Notes: generated by a model not told the origin, from the letters alone. DNA of 62,666 nt from Hyphomicrobiales bacterium (GCA_013911975.1 JACESF010000020.1:1-62666), one strand, 5' to 3'; positions 16,457 through 26,019 are shown, counted from the first letter of the stretch. Program-made: numbers and translations.

Positions 16457-17344
16457 TCAGCCGCGATGATTGGGCGGCGGCCCGTCGCCCCACAGGTTGG
16501 GCGCCTCGCTCGCGCGCCACACCTTGGGCCGCTGGGGCAGGTCGCGGTGCCAGGGCCGGGGATCGAACACGCCCGACGCCTCGTCGGACATGACGTCCAG
16601 CTCCGTGAACAGCTCGATGATCTGGTTCTGCGGGTTGCGGTGATAGGTGAAGATGTTGTGTCCCGGCCCGTGGCGTCCCGGCCCCCACGTCACCTTGATG
16701 TCGGAGCGGGACAGCACGTCGCACGCCGTCTTCACATGGGCCCAGTCGGCCAGCTCGAACGCCATGTGGTGCATGCCGCGATTGGCCGAGGAGATGAAGT
16801 TGCAGGTGTGATGGTCCGGCCCGCAGCGCATGAAGACGAAGAAGTCCTCCATCCAGTCGGAGACGCGGAAGCCGAGGATGTCGCGATAGAAGGCCACCGC
16901 CTGCTGGATGTCGTCCACATAGAAGGCCACATGGCCGAGCTTGCGCGGCGCGATGCCGCCCCCCGCCGGCGTCGCCCGGGCGGGCACGGGCGTGTTGAAC
17001 AGGTCGATGCGCGTGCCCTTGAAGTCGGTGAAGCGCAGCGTGCGCGCGATGCCCGGCAGGGGATCGGACCGGAGCGCGCTGGCGATGCCCCGCGCGCCGA
17101 GCCAGCGGGCCACGTCCTCCAGCGGCACGTCCGCCGCCGTCTCGAAGGCGAGCCCGGTGCAGGCCGGGCCCTCGCCCGCTTCCAGCAGCACGCCGGTGTC
17201 TCCGTCCGGGCTTGCGAGGTGAACCGAGCCGTCCACCCGGGCGGCCGCCGAAAGGCCGATCACGGACGCATAATAGTCGGCCAGTTGCGCCGGGTCCGGC
17301 GAGCCGAAGGTGGCAAACGCGAGGCGAGAGATGCGTAACGTCAA
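16457..17344 (-). CDS. VOC-family extradiol ring-cleavage dioxygenase
   Basis: About 295 residues with two vicinal-oxygen-chelate modules (about 5-115 and 130-255). The catalytic Fe(II) triad is visible in the second module: His in LGHVAFYVDD, His in MHHMAFEL and Glu in QIIELFTE, with the supporting HNIFTYHRNP stretch. This matches type I extradiol dioxygenases such as 2,3-dihydroxybiphenyl and catechol 2,3-dioxygenases. I place the start at the TTG at 17344 because it has GGAG upstream and gives a family-typical N-terminus (TLRISRLAFATF); a GTG at 17404 would add 20 residues without a ribosome binding site. It is likely the first gene of an operon with the Ldh-type dehydrogenase. Confidence 0.85.
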   Translation of the reverse strand: MTLRISRLAFATFGSPDPAQLADYYASVIGLSAAARVDGSVHLASPDGDTGVLLEAGEGPACTGLAFETAADVPLEDVARWLGARGIASALRSDPLPGIARTLRFTDFKGTRIDLFNTPVPARATPAGGGIAPRKLGHVAFYVDDIQQAVAFYRDILGFRVSDWMEDFFVFMRCGPDHHTCNFISSANRGMHHMAFELADWAHVKTACDVLSRSDIKVTWGPGRHGPGHNIFTYHRNPQNQIIELFTELDVMSDEASGVFDPRPWHRDLPQRPKVWRASEAPNLWGDGPPPNHRG

Positions 17345-17392
17345 GATCGGCGCACTCCGAGAGGCAAGGCCTGTCCCGTCTTTCCGTAAGGA

Positions 17393-17420
17393 TGAATAAA
17401 TCACATCTGATATTTACTCA
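17393..17420. promoter_or_regulatory. Operator-like inverted repeat between divergent catabolic genes
   Basis: TGAATAAAT and ATTTACTCA form an inverted repeat (8 of 9 pairs) across a 10-base spacer. It lies in the AT-rich region between the dioxygenase and the Bug-type receptor, a natural place for control of both directions. The nearby MarR-family regulator is a candidate ligand, by position only. Confidence 0.5.
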
Positions 17421-17531
17421 AGAGTGTTTCCCGCGCGAGCAGTCATCTAAAGTTGAGTTCACGCTGATATGTAGCATCATTCATCCCAACGGGGTTGCGA
17501 TGCGCCCCACATCGATCTGCGGAGACGAGGC

Positions 17532-18548
17532 ATGACGGTGGCACATGACGGAGCCGGGCGCTCGGCGGCAGGCAGGGCGGGATCGCGGGTCTCGCGGCAG
17601 GCGGCACGGTTCGCCGTCCGGGCCCTTTTCGCCGTCGCCGCGCTGGCATCCCCCGTCGCGGCCCGCGCGGAGTTCCCAGACCGGGGGCTCGAAGTGATCG
17701 TGACCTTCGCGCCCGGCGGCACGCCGGACGTGCTCGCCCGCGCCCTGTCCGAGGGCCTCCAGGCCAATCTCGGCCAGCCGGTCGTGGTGGTGAACCGGCT
17801 GGGCGCCGGCGGCGCGGTGGGCGGCGCCTCCGTGGCCCGCGCCAAGGCGGACGGGTACACGCTGCTCTTCTCCCCGGCCCTGATCGTGTCGGTGGTGCCC
17901 ACGCTCCAGCCGGCGGCGGGCTTCACGGCGGACTCGTTCGATCCCATCTGCCAGACATTCGAGAGCCAGATGGCGCTCATCGTGCCCGCCGATTCGCCCT
18001 ATCGCAGCGTCGCCGAACTGGTGGATGCCGCTCGCACGTCGCCCGGAAAGCTCACCTGGGGCCATGCCGGGCGCGGCTCCATTCCCCATCTGGCTGGGCT
18101 GGAACTGGCCAAGGCCGGCGGCATCCAGGTGGTGGAGGTGCCCTACAAGGGCGATTCGGAGACCATCCCGGCCCTGCTCAGCGGGCAGATCGACTTCGCG
18201 CCCATCACCCTGTCGTCCATCCCCGAAGGGCGCGTGCGCATCATCGGCCTGTTCGCCCCGGCGCGGAACCCGGCCCTGCCCGACGTCGCCACCGTCAAGG
18301 AGCAGGGGTTTGACGTCTCACCCGTGAGCTTCGGCGGCCTGTTCGGCCCCAAGGGCCTGCCCGTCGAGGTGAAGGCGCGGCTGGAGGCGGCCTGCAAGGC
18401 GGCGGCGGAAAGCCCGCGCTACGTGGCGCTGGCGAAAAACCTGCGCCTCGGTACCAATCTCTATGATCCGGCGGCGACGTTCGCCGCGCATCTCCAGCGC
18501 GACATCGCGGAAAAGGCGCGCCTTCTCGCCACCCTGGATACGAAATAG
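17532..18548 (+). CDS. Bug-family (TctC-type) extracytoplasmic solute receptor
   Basis: A 338-residue protein. The signal peptide ends near residue 47 (RALFAVAALASPVAARAEF), followed by the Bug/TctC fold: VIVTFAPGGTPDVLARAL, VVVNRLGAGGAVGGASVARAKADGYTLL, VPYKGDSETIPALLSGQIDF. These periplasmic receptors capture carboxylates, including aromatic acids, for TctAB-type transporters. No TctA or TctB gene is in the window, so it either works with a distant transporter or only senses. It is divergent from the dioxygenase operon and upstream of a MarR regulator, which fits uptake of the cluster's aromatic substrate. Confidence 0.9.
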   Translation: MTVAHDGAGRSAAGRAGSRVSRQAARFAVRALFAVAALASPVAARAEFPDRGLEVIVTFAPGGTPDVLARALSEGLQANLGQPVVVVNRLGAGGAVGGASVARAKADGYTLLFSPALIVSVVPTLQPAAGFTADSFDPICQTFESQMALIVPADSPYRSVAELVDAARTSPGKLTWGHAGRGSIPHLAGLELAKAGGIQVVEVPYKGDSETIPALLSGQIDFAPITLSSIPEGRVRIIGLFAPARNPALPDVATVKEQGFDVSPVSFGGLFGPKGLPVEVKARLEAACKAAAESPRYVALAKNLRLGTNLYDPAATFAAHLQRDIAEKARLLATLDTK

Positions 18549-18624
18549 CGCAGGCGCTCCCCCTTCCCCGCCGCCACCAACCGCCTTAGACATGATTCAA
18601 TCCTGGGTTTAGGGAGATGTCCGC

Positions 18625-19143
18625 ATGACCATGCCGACGCCGCGCAGAAGCCGACGCGCGGAAGCGCAGGGCCGCTCTCTGGCGCGACTGGACCATGCGG
18701 AGGCCACGCTGCGCACGGAGCTGTCGCTGCTCTGGCGCATCCATGTCCTGTCCTACCTCATGGTGCGCAAGGTGAATGCGGACCCGACCCTGCATTCGGG
18801 CCTGTCCCTGGTGGGCTGGCGGGTGCTGCTCACCCTGGTCCATGTGCCCGATCTGTCCGCCAACGAGATCACCGGGCTCTGGGGCTTCGAGAAGATGGCG
18901 GTGAACCGCGCCGTCAAGGAACTGATCGCGCGCAACCTCATCCACGGCGCCGCCGACCCCCATGGCGGACGGCGCATCCCCCTGTCCGTCACCGAGGCGG
19001 GACGGGCGCTGCATGCCCGGGCCTGGCCGGGGGCGGCGACCGACTATGCGGCGCTTGCGGGAGCCCTCACGCCCGAGGAGCTGGAGACGCTCAACGGCCT
19101 CATGGACAAGCTGATCGGCCGCGCCCGCCACGTCACGGGGTAG
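18625..19143 (+). CDS. MarR-family transcriptional regulator
   Basis: A 172-residue protein with a winged helix typical of MarR (residues about 45-140): WRVLLTLVHVPDLSANEITGLWGFEKMAVNRAVKELIARNLI, then the wing DPHGGRRIPLSVTEAGRAL. The N-terminus is basic. It lies 76 bases after the receptor gene in the same direction and converges with the alpha/beta hydrolase gene. It probably controls the surrounding aromatic-type cluster in response to a phenolic ligand (inference from family and context). Confidence 0.9.
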   Translation: MTMPTPRRSRRAEAQGRSLARLDHAEATLRTELSLLWRIHVLSYLMVRKVNADPTLHSGLSLVGWRVLLTLVHVPDLSANEITGLWGFEKMAVNRAVKELIARNLIHGAADPHGGRRIPLSVTEAGRALHARAWPGAATDYAALAGALTPEELETLNGLMDKLIGRARHVTG

Positions 19144-19147
19144 CCCC

Positions 19148-20047
19148 TCAGGCGGCCCGCGCGGGGAAATACGCCGCGAGCCACGCGCGGATGGCGCCCC
19201 AGACGCGCGGGTTATCCTCGGCGAACATCCAATGGTCCGCGTCGCTGAACAGGTGCAGCTCGGTGGGCTGGCCCGCCCGCTCGAACAGGGCGATGGACTG
19301 TTCCGTGGGGGTGACGGAATCGGACGCGCTGTGCAGCAGCAGCAGCGGGCGCGGCGCGATGCGGCCCACCACGTCGTCGGCGCGGAAGTCGAACATGCTC
19401 TGCGCGGTCTCGGCCGGGAATTCCTGGAGCGCGTTGGCGGGCCACAGCTTCACCTGCTGGCCTTCCATATGGTCCTTCAGGTGCTGCGGCACGGGGACGA
19501 TGTCCTCCCGCGCCACCATCAGGGAGCGGCCATGGGCGGCGCGGTAGCGCGGCCCCTCCTCCAGGATGGTCTTGAACCGCGCCCAGGCCTGGGGCGTCGC
19601 ATGCTGGCGGCGGAACTTGCGCTCGCCATTGCCCCAGCCGCCGTTGGAGATGACGGCGGCGACACGGGGATCGACCCCGCCCGCATAGACCGCCACCGCC
19701 CCGCCGAAGCTCGTGCCCACCACCGCCACCCGGGCGGGGTCCACACCGGGCTCGGCGGCGAGGAAGGTGAGGGCGTTGCGGGTGTCCTCCACCTGCTCCA
19801 GGCAGATCACCCGGCCGCGCTCGCCCCCGCTGGCGCCGCAGCCGCGCATGTCGAAGCGCAGCGTCACATAGCCCAGCGCCTCCAGCAGCTTGGCCGGGCC
19901 CATGACGTTCCCGGATTCCTTGGTGCTGCCGAACCCGTGCAGGACGAGGAAGGCGCCGCGCGTCTCTCCTTCCGCCAGATCGTCGGGACGGGACACGACG
20001 CCGGACAGGTCCAGCCCGTCGGACGGGATGGAGACGGCATATTCCAT
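19148..20047 (-). CDS. Alpha/beta hydrolase
   Basis: A 299-residue serine hydrolase. The oxyanion-hole strand is FLVLHGFGSTKESGN, the nucleophile elbow is GTSFGG (near residue 111), a late Asp is in HSASDSVTPTEQ and the His is in SDADHWMF, giving a full Ser-Asp-His triad. A second acidic/arginine stretch, RFDMRGCGASGGERG, is typical of esterase/lipase-like and C-C bond hydrolases. It could hydrolyse a ring-fission product of the neighbouring dioxygenase or be a general esterase. It lies 27 bases downstream of lolA on the same strand, so it may instead be co-transcribed with lolA. Confidence 0.85.
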   Translation of the reverse strand: MEYAVSIPSDGLDLSGVVSRPDDLAEGETRGAFLVLHGFGSTKESGNVMGPAKLLEALGYVTLRFDMRGCGASGGERGRVICLEQVEDTRNALTFLAAEPGVDPARVAVVGTSFGGAVAVYAGGVDPRVAAVISNGGWGNGERKFRRQHATPQAWARFKTILEEGPRYRAAHGRSLMVAREDIVPVPQHLKDHMEGQQVKLWPANALQEFPAETAQSMFDFRADDVVGRIAPRPLLLLHSASDSVTPTEQSIALFERAGQPTELHLFSDADHWMFAEDNPRVWGAIRAWLAAYFPARAA

Positions 20048-20074
20048 GGGTCGGCCTCCCCGCCGGTAGACCGC

Positions 20075-21112
20075 TTATTGAAGCATGCGGTCGAAATTGA
20101 TGACGAACAGCTTCGGGTCCGGCCGCGCATTGTAATTGAGCCGCGAGACCGCCACCGAGGTGTCGTAGCCCTGCGGATCGGTGACGATCCACTGGCGCAG
20201 CGTGTAGTCCTTGGCGTCGAACAGCAGCAGCAGCTTGTAGGTGCCCAGCATGGGGACCTTCTCCTCCATCACCACGGTGACGTAGAGATTGTCCTTGAAG
20301 GCGCCCACCACATTGGGATTGCGCGTCAGGTCGATATTGTCCGCCAGCAGGAAGCGCAGCGGCGTCTGGGACAGGGGCGTGATGTCCTGCGTGTTCAGCT
20401 TGCGGTCGCGCACCGCCACCGACTGGCCGTTGGAGATCAGCTCCAGCGGCACCGGCGCGTCATATTCGAAGCGCACCCGGCCGGGCTTCTGCATGTAGAA
20501 ATCGCCGGTCTTGCGCGAGCCGTCGGGGTCCACCTGCACGAAATTGCCGGACAGGACCTGCACCTTGTTCCAATAGTCCGAGACCTTCTGAAGCGTCTCG
20601 GGGCCCGCGCGGTCCTGGTCCTGCTGCACCGGCGCGATGGCGGTGGGCGCGGCCGGCGCGGACGCGGGACGGGCGGCGGAGGCGGTCTGCACCGGCGCGG
20701 CGGGCGCCGCGTCTGCGCTGGCCGGGCGCGGCGTGGGCAGCGGCACCGGCGCGGCGGAGACCTGGGCCGCAGCAGGTTGCGGCGCGGACGGCGGGGCCGC
20801 AGCGGGAGCCTGGGCCTGTGCTTGCGCCTGCGGCTGCGGCGCCGCGCCGCCCTGGAAGGGGGCGGGCATGGCCTGCTGGGTCGAGAACAATTGATAGGGC
20901 GTGGGATGGGCGGCGCCGGGGACGGCGGTATTGGGACGCGGGATCTCGCCCGGCGGCAGCAGCAGCCCCTGGGCGGCGACGGAGCCCGACAGGCCAGCCG
21001 TCGCCAGCCATGCGCCCGCCAGCAGCACCGCAACGCGACGCGCGCGGCCAGCCTCGCGCCGCACGGGGCGCGCACCCCGGCGGGGGCCTGTCTGTCGGGG
21101 CGAACTCGTCAC
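20075..21112 (-). CDS. lolA: LolA-like outer-membrane lipoprotein carrier
   Basis: 345 residues. After a twin-arginine-rich leader and hydrophobic signal (about 28-48, ending VAAQG) comes an unusually long Pro/Ala/Gln-rich linker (about 50-165), then the LolA fold (about 170-345: SDYWNKVQVLSGNFVQVDPDGSRKTGDFYMQKPGRVRFEYD). LolA carries lipoproteins through the periplasm. The usual mature protein is about 180-200 residues, so the linker is extra. The position next to ftsK is standard in alphaproteobacteria. Confidence 0.88.
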   Translation of the reverse strand: MTSSPRQTGPRRGARPVRREAGRARRVAVLLAGAWLATAGLSGSVAAQGLLLPPGEIPRPNTAVPGAAHPTPYQLFSTQQAMPAPFQGGAAPQPQAQAQAQAPAAAPPSAPQPAAAQVSAAPVPLPTPRPASADAAPAAPVQTASAARPASAPAAPTAIAPVQQDQDRAGPETLQKVSDYWNKVQVLSGNFVQVDPDGSRKTGDFYMQKPGRVRFEYDAPVPLELISNGQSVAVRDRKLNTQDITPLSQTPLRFLLADNIDLTRNPNVVGAFKDNLYVTVVMEEKVPMLGTYKLLLLFDAKDYTLRQWIVTDPQGYDTSVAVSRLNYNARPDPKLFVINFDRMLQ

Positions 21113-21286
21113 GATACCGACCCTTTCCTCACGCGCGGCCGCCGCACTCCAACGGCACCACCGGCGCCCGGTTCCCGTCCGCCGGAGCGGACGCGGCCCG
21201 CTGCTCGGCCTGAGCCATACAGCCCTTAAACCGGGCCTATGGCGAACCTATGGCCCCGACCCAAGGTCAACCCCGGTTCGTCAACC

Positions 21287-23687
21287 CTATTCCGCCGCCT
21301 CGTCGGACAACAGGATTTCCCGCTTTCCGGCATGGTTCGGCGCGCCCACCACGCCTTCGCGCTCCATGCGCTCCACCAGGGAGGCCGCGCGGTTGTAGCC
21401 GATCTGGAGGCGGCGCTGAATGTAGGAGGTGGAGCATTTGCGGTCCCGCAGAACCACGGCGACCGCCTGGGAATAGAGGTCCTGTCCCTCTTCCCCGAAG
21501 CCGCCCTTGTCGAACACCGCCCCGTCCTCGTCGCCGCCGTCGTCCAGGTCCGCCGTGACGGCGTCCACATAAGCGGGGGCGCCCTGGGCCTTGAGGTGGC
21601 GCACGATGCGCTCCACCTCGTCGTCGGAGACGAACGGGCCGTGCACGCGGCTGATGCGCCCGCCGCCCGCCATGTAGAGCATGTCGCCCTGGCCCAGCAG
21701 CTGCTCGGCGCCCTGCTCGCCCAGGATGGTGCGGCTGTCGATCTTCGACGTGACCTGGAACGAGATGCGGGTGGGGAAATTGGCCTTGATGGTGCCGGTG
21801 ATCACGTCCACCGAGGGGCGCTGGGTGGCCATGATGAGATGGATGCCGGCGGCACGGGCCATCTGGGCGAGGCGCTGGATGGCGCCCTCGATGTCCTTGC
21901 CGGCCACCAGCATGAGGTCGGCCATCTCGTCCACCACCACCACGATATAGGGCAGCGGCGAGAGGTCCATCTCCTCGCGCTCGTACACCGCCTCGCCGGT
22001 CTCGTGGTCGAAGCCGGTCTGCACGGTGCGGGCGAGGCTCTCGCCGCGCTTCTGCGCCTCGGTGATGCGGGCGTTGAAGCCGTCGATGTTGCGCACGCCC
22101 AGCTTGGACATCTTCTTGTAGCGGTCCTCCATCTCGCGCACCGCCCATTTCAGGGCGACCACCGCCTTCTTCGGGTCGGTGACGACGGGCGCGAGCAGGT
22201 GCGGGATGCCGTCATAGACAGACAGTTCCAGCATCTTGGGGTCCACCATGATGAGGCGGCATTGCTCCGGCTTCAGCCGGTAAAGCAGCGACAGGATCAT
22301 GGTGTTGATGGCCACCGACTTGCCCGAGCCGGTGGTGCCCGCCACCAGCAGGTGGGGCATGCGGGCGAGGTCCACGATGACGGGCTCGCCGCCGATGGTC
22401 TTGCCCAGCGCGATGGCGAGCTTGTGGCCGCTCTCGGAGAAGTCGGGCGTGGCGATCAGCTCGCGCAGCAGCACCTTTTCGCGCCGCGGATTGGGCAGTT
22501 CGATGCCGATGGCGTTGCGGCCCGGCACCACGGCGACGCGGGCGGAAATGGCGCTCATGGAGCGGGCGATGTCGTCGGCGAGGCCGATGACGCGGCTGGA
22601 CTTGATGCCCGGCGCGGGCTCCAGCTCGTAGAGCGTCACCACCGGGCCGGGGCGCACCTGGAGGATCTCGCCGCGCACGCCGAAATCCTCCAGCGTGCCT
22701 TCCAGCAGCTTGGCCGTCTCCTGGAGCGTCTCCTGGCTCATGGCCGGGCCCTTGGCGGCCTGGGGGGCCGCGAGCAGGGTCAGTTCGGGATGCTGGTAGA
22801 CGCCGGGGCGGCCGCGTGGAGCCGGGCTTCGCCGCGGCGCCCGGCTCCACGCGGCCGCGCACGTCGCCGCTGCGTTCCTCGGCGAACATCTCGCGCACCA
22901 GTCCGCCGGAACGGGCGGGCGCGGCCTTGCGGCGCGGCAGCAGGCGCGCCTTGGCGGAGAGAAGCGCATGGGTGAGGGCGCCGAGGGAGATGGACCGACG
23001 GTCGCCCGGCTCCTCCTCGTCTTCCTCATGGGCATCGGGCTCGTAGAGCGAGCCCGCCCGGTCCTGCCCGTCGCGCGGCGCACCGGCGGACGGACGGCCG
23101 AGCGCCAGATAGAAGCCGCCGAGCGCGAAGCCGAGGCCGAGGGCGCCCACAAGGATGGCATCGAACAGGGTGGCCGCCCCGCCCCGGAACGCGCCGATGA
23201 GGCGCGGGGCGATGTCGCCGATGGCCCCGCCGAGCCCGGCGGGAATGGGCCAGGCGGGCAGTTCGGGAACGGTGCCGAGGAAGGCGCACAGGCCGAGCAC
23301 GCCGACCGCGAGCGCGCCCGCCCGCAGCTTCTCCCGGCGCAGGGGCCGGGCCGTGAGCAGGCGCCAGCCCCAGAAGGCGAGGGACAGCAGAACGGCGAGG
23401 GAGGCGAGGCCGAGAAGCTGCATGAGCAGGTCGGCGACGATGGCGCCCGGCCGCCCCAGCAGGTTCTGCACCCCCGCATTGGAGGCGTTGGAGAGGCTCG
23501 GGTCGGTGGCCGACCACGTCATCAGCGCCACGAGGCTGAACAGGCTCGCGCCCAGGACGGCGATGCCCGAGATCTGGCTCGACCGGCGCCGCACGGCGCG
23601 GCGCAGGCTCTCGGGAATGAAGTCCATGCCCAGCCCGTGCGGGCGCAGGGCCAGGGGGGCGGCGGGACGGCGGCGCACCGAAGCCAT
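21287..23687 (-). CDS. ftsK: DNA translocase FtsK, with an apparent frameshift in the linker
   Basis: The N-terminal part, read from 23687, encodes four membrane helices and the acidic linker. The motor is in another frame: [10 protein letters not shown] onward, Walker A GTTGSGKS, Walker [13 protein letters not shown], and the C-terminal gamma domain ([28 protein letters not shown]) that reads KOPS/FtsK-orienting sites. The frames join if one base is dropped from the C4 run on the coding strand at 22805-22808, giving ...[13 protein letters not shown] 20-bp perfect inverted repeat abuts this point. FtsK segregates chromosome termini at the septum and is normally essential, so a sequencing or assembly error is the simplest explanation; true disruption or recoding is possible. 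An internal ATG at 22741 could start a separate motor fragment. Confidence 0.85.
22808..22858. repeat. 20-bp perfect inverted repeat inside ftsK
   Basis: Arms 22808-22827 and 22839-22858 are perfectly complementary (left arm begins GCGGCCGCGTGG) with an 11-base loop. In the mRNA this is a very stable hairpin in the linker region. Its edge touches the C4 run where the ftsK reading frame breaks. Confidence 0.9.
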
Positions 23688-23697
23688 CGGACCTCCT

Positions 23698-24900
23698 TCA
23701 GCTCAGGCCCGCGACGAGGCGCTCCAGCACCTCCGCGCAGGTCTCAAGATCCTGGACGAGGGCGACCCGGATATAGGGATCGCCCGGATTGATGCCGTCC
23801 GCGCCCGCACGGGCGAGATAGCCGCCCGGCACCACGCGCAGGCCCTGCTCGCGCCACAGGCGCAGCGTCGCGGCCTCGCCGCCGCCCTGCGCGCTCGCGT
23901 CGAGCCACAGGAAGAAGCCGCCCGCGGGCCGCTCATGGCCGAAGCGGCCGTCGAGGACGCGGTCCGCAAGGTCGAACTTGGCGCGGTAGAGCGCGCGGGA
24001 GGCCTCCACATGGGCCTCGTCCTCATAGGCGGCGATGCCCACCGCCTGGAGCGGCTCGGGCACCTGGGGCGCCGCCACCCAGCGGAAGGTCAGGTATTCC
24101 TTCAGGAAATCCGCGTCTCCCGCCACGAAGCCGCAGCGCAGGCCCGGCAGGGAGGAGCGCTTGGAGAGCGAATTGAACGCGAGCACGCGGGAGAAGTCCG
24201 ACCCGCAGGCTTCCAGCACGCCCGCCGGCTTCTCGTCGCCCAGATAGATCTCCGAATAGCATTCGTCGGAGAACACATAGGCGCCGTTGGCCCGGGCCAT
24301 GGCCACCACCCGCTCCAGATAGGCCCGGGAAGCGACCGCCCCCTGGGGATTGGCGGGGGACGCAATGAAGATGCCCACCGTGCGGGCGAGCAGCGCCGGG
24401 TCGAGGGCGTCGAGGTCGGGCAGCCAGCCCGATTGCTTGGTGGTGGGCATCACCACCACCTCGCAGCCGGCAAGGTCGGCGCCCGCCGCATAGGCGGCAT
24501 AGAAGGGATTGGGCAGCAGCATGGCGGGCCGGCCGGGCCGCTCCCCCACCAGCCGCCGCGCGGTGACGGCGGCGGAGACGAGGCCCTCGCGGGAGCCGTT
24601 CAGCACCAGGATCTCGCGCTCCGCGTCCACGGCGCGCGGCAGGGCGTAGCGCCGCCCCAGCCAGTCCGCCGCCGCCTTGCGGAAGGCGGGCAGGCCCTCC
24701 GCGCGGGGATAGCGGCCGAAGCCCGACACGGCGCCGGCGAGCACGCCGGGCACGAAGGCGGGCATGGCGTGCTGCGGCTCGCCCACCGCTGCGCTCAGGG
24801 CAGGCCGCCCCGGTTCCGTTCCTGCCAAGAGATCGGCGAGGCGGACGAAAGGAGAGCGGTGGCCCTTGGAGGCGGACGGGTTCGGAATGGGCGTTGACAT
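23698..24900 (-). CDS. Class I/II PLP-dependent aminotransferase (DapC-like)
   Basis: About 400 residues, fold type I. The PLP lysine is in FNSLSKRSSLPGLRCGF, the Asn/Pro motif is SPANPQGAV, the Asp contacting the pyridine nitrogen is in FSDECYSEIY, and the substrate-binding Arg is in DPYIRVAL. It resembles N-succinyldiaminopimelate aminotransferases of the lysine/peptidoglycan pathway, a common gene next to ftsK in alphaproteobacteria. The ATG at 24900 is preferred to the GTG nine codons upstream. It ends 10 bases before ftsK, so the two are probably co-transcribed. Confidence 0.88.
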   Translation of the reverse strand: MSTPIPNPSASKGHRSPFVRLADLLAGTEPGRPALSAAVGEPQHAMPAFVPGVLAGAVSGFGRYPRAEGLPAFRKAAADWLGRRYALPRAVDAEREILVLNGSREGLVSAAVTARRLVGERPGRPAMLLPNPFYAAYAAGADLAGCEVVVMPTTKQSGWLPDLDALDPALLARTVGIFIASPANPQGAVASRAYLERVVAMARANGAYVFSDECYSEIYLGDEKPAGVLEACGSDFSRVLAFNSLSKRSSLPGLRCGFVAGDADFLKEYLTFRWVAAPQVPEPLQAVGIAAYEDEAHVEASRALYRAKFDLADRVLDGRFGHERPAGGFFLWLDASAQGGGEAATLRLWREQGLRVVPGGYLARAGADGINPGDPYIRVALVQDLETCAEVLERLVAGLS

Positions 24901-25008
24901 CGTCTCTGTCGCGGAGTTGAGCCGCACGATGCGGCATTTAGGTTAAGGGGCGCCTAATTCCGGCCGCGCGTGCTTAACCTCTGGACCGGGACAGGAAGCG
25001 GGGAAACC

Positions 25009-26019
25009 TCAGGCCGGCCGGGGAGCGCCCGGCAGATCCGCCTTCGCGAGCGTGGCGCGCGCCATGGCGGCGTCCTTCTCCATCTGCGCCACCAGGGCGT
25101 CGATGCTGGCGAACTTCAGCTCCGGCCGCAGGTAATTGTGCAGGGACACCTCGATCTCGCGGCCATAGAGGTCGCCGGAGAAATCGAACAGGTTCACCTC
25201 CAGCAGCGGTGCGCCGTTGTCGAAGGTGGGGCGGCGCCCATAGCTCGCGACACCGTCCACGGGGAGGCCGTCCACGAGGGCACGCACGGCATAGATGCCG
25301 AAGGCCAGCTCGGTGCCGGGCGGCAGGACGAGGTTGGCCGTGGGGAAGCCCAGCACCCGGCCGCGCTTGTCGCCGTGCCGCACCTCGCCGCGCACCGACC
25401 AGGGGCGGCCCAGCATGTGGGCGGCATGGCCCACCTGCCCCGCCGCCAGCGCGTTGCGGATGGCGGTGGAGGAGACGGGGTCGCCCTCGTCCAGGGTCGG
25501 CTCGACCACCTCCACGGGGAAGCCGAGCCGGGCGCCCGCCTCGCGCAGGAAGGCGGGGGACCCGGCGCGGGCGCGGCCGAAATGGAAGTCGAACCCCACC
25601 ACCACCCCGGAGGCGCCGAAGCGGCCCACGAGAATATCCTCGACGAACGCCTCGGCGGGAATGGCGGCGAGCGCGGGGTCGAACGCCATGACGATGGCAC
25701 CGTCGAGGCCCGCGCGGGCGAGTTCCGCCAGCTTCTGGGCGCCGGGGGTGAGCCGGAACAGCGGCAGGTGCGGCTGGAACACCGCGCGCGGGTGCGGCTC
25801 GAACGTGAGCGCCGCCGCCGGGCGGCCGAGCCCCTGCGCCATGCGCCGGGCCGCGTCGATCACCGCGCGGTGGCCGCGATGCACCCCGTCGAAATTGCCG
25901 ATGGCCAGCACCGGCCGCGCCAGGGCGGGCGGAGGGGCAAGGGCGCCGTCGGCGACGACGAAGGCAGGAGGGACGGACACGGGCACGGCGATCAGCCTGA
26001 TCTCCAGATGGGGCGCCAC
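25009..26019 (-). CDS. ribF: Bifunctional riboflavin kinase / FAD synthetase
   Basis: 336 residues. The N-terminal FAD synthetase (nucleotidyltransferase) domain shows GNFDGVHRGHR near residue 45 and VVVGFDFHFGRARAG; the C-terminal riboflavin kinase domain shows VRHGDKRGRVLGFPTANL and GREIEVSLHNYLRPELKF. The enzyme makes FMN and then FAD from riboflavin and ATP. The length is typical. It lies 46 bases after the HAD hydrolase in the same direction. Confidence 0.95.
   Translation of the reverse strand: MAPHLEIRLIAVPVSVPPAFVVADGALAPPPALARPVLAIGNFDGVHRGHRAVIDAARRMAQGLGRPAAALTFEPHPRAVFQPHLPLFRLTPGAQKLAELARAGLDGAIVMAFDPALAAIPAEAFVEDILVGRFGASGVVVGFDFHFGRARAGSPAFLREAGARLGFPVEVVEPTLDEGDPVSSTAIRNALAAGQVGHAAHMLGRPWSVRGEVRHGDKRGRVLGFPTANLVLPPGTELAFGIYAVRALVDGLPVDGVASYGRRPTFDNGAPLLEVNLFDFSGDLYGREIEVSLHNYLRPELKFASIDALVAQMEKDAAMARATLAKADLPGAPRPA

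Noticed and set aside
19232..21229. 665-codon plus-strand open frame opposite the hydrolase and lolA
   Set aside because: Arg/Gly/His-rich translation without domains, fully covered by two well-supported minus-strand genes.
21287..23687. ftsK as a true pseudogene
   Set aside because: Both halves are highly conserved up to the break and a single base in a C-run next to a strong hairpin restores the frame; a sequencing error or recoding is more likely for an essential gene.
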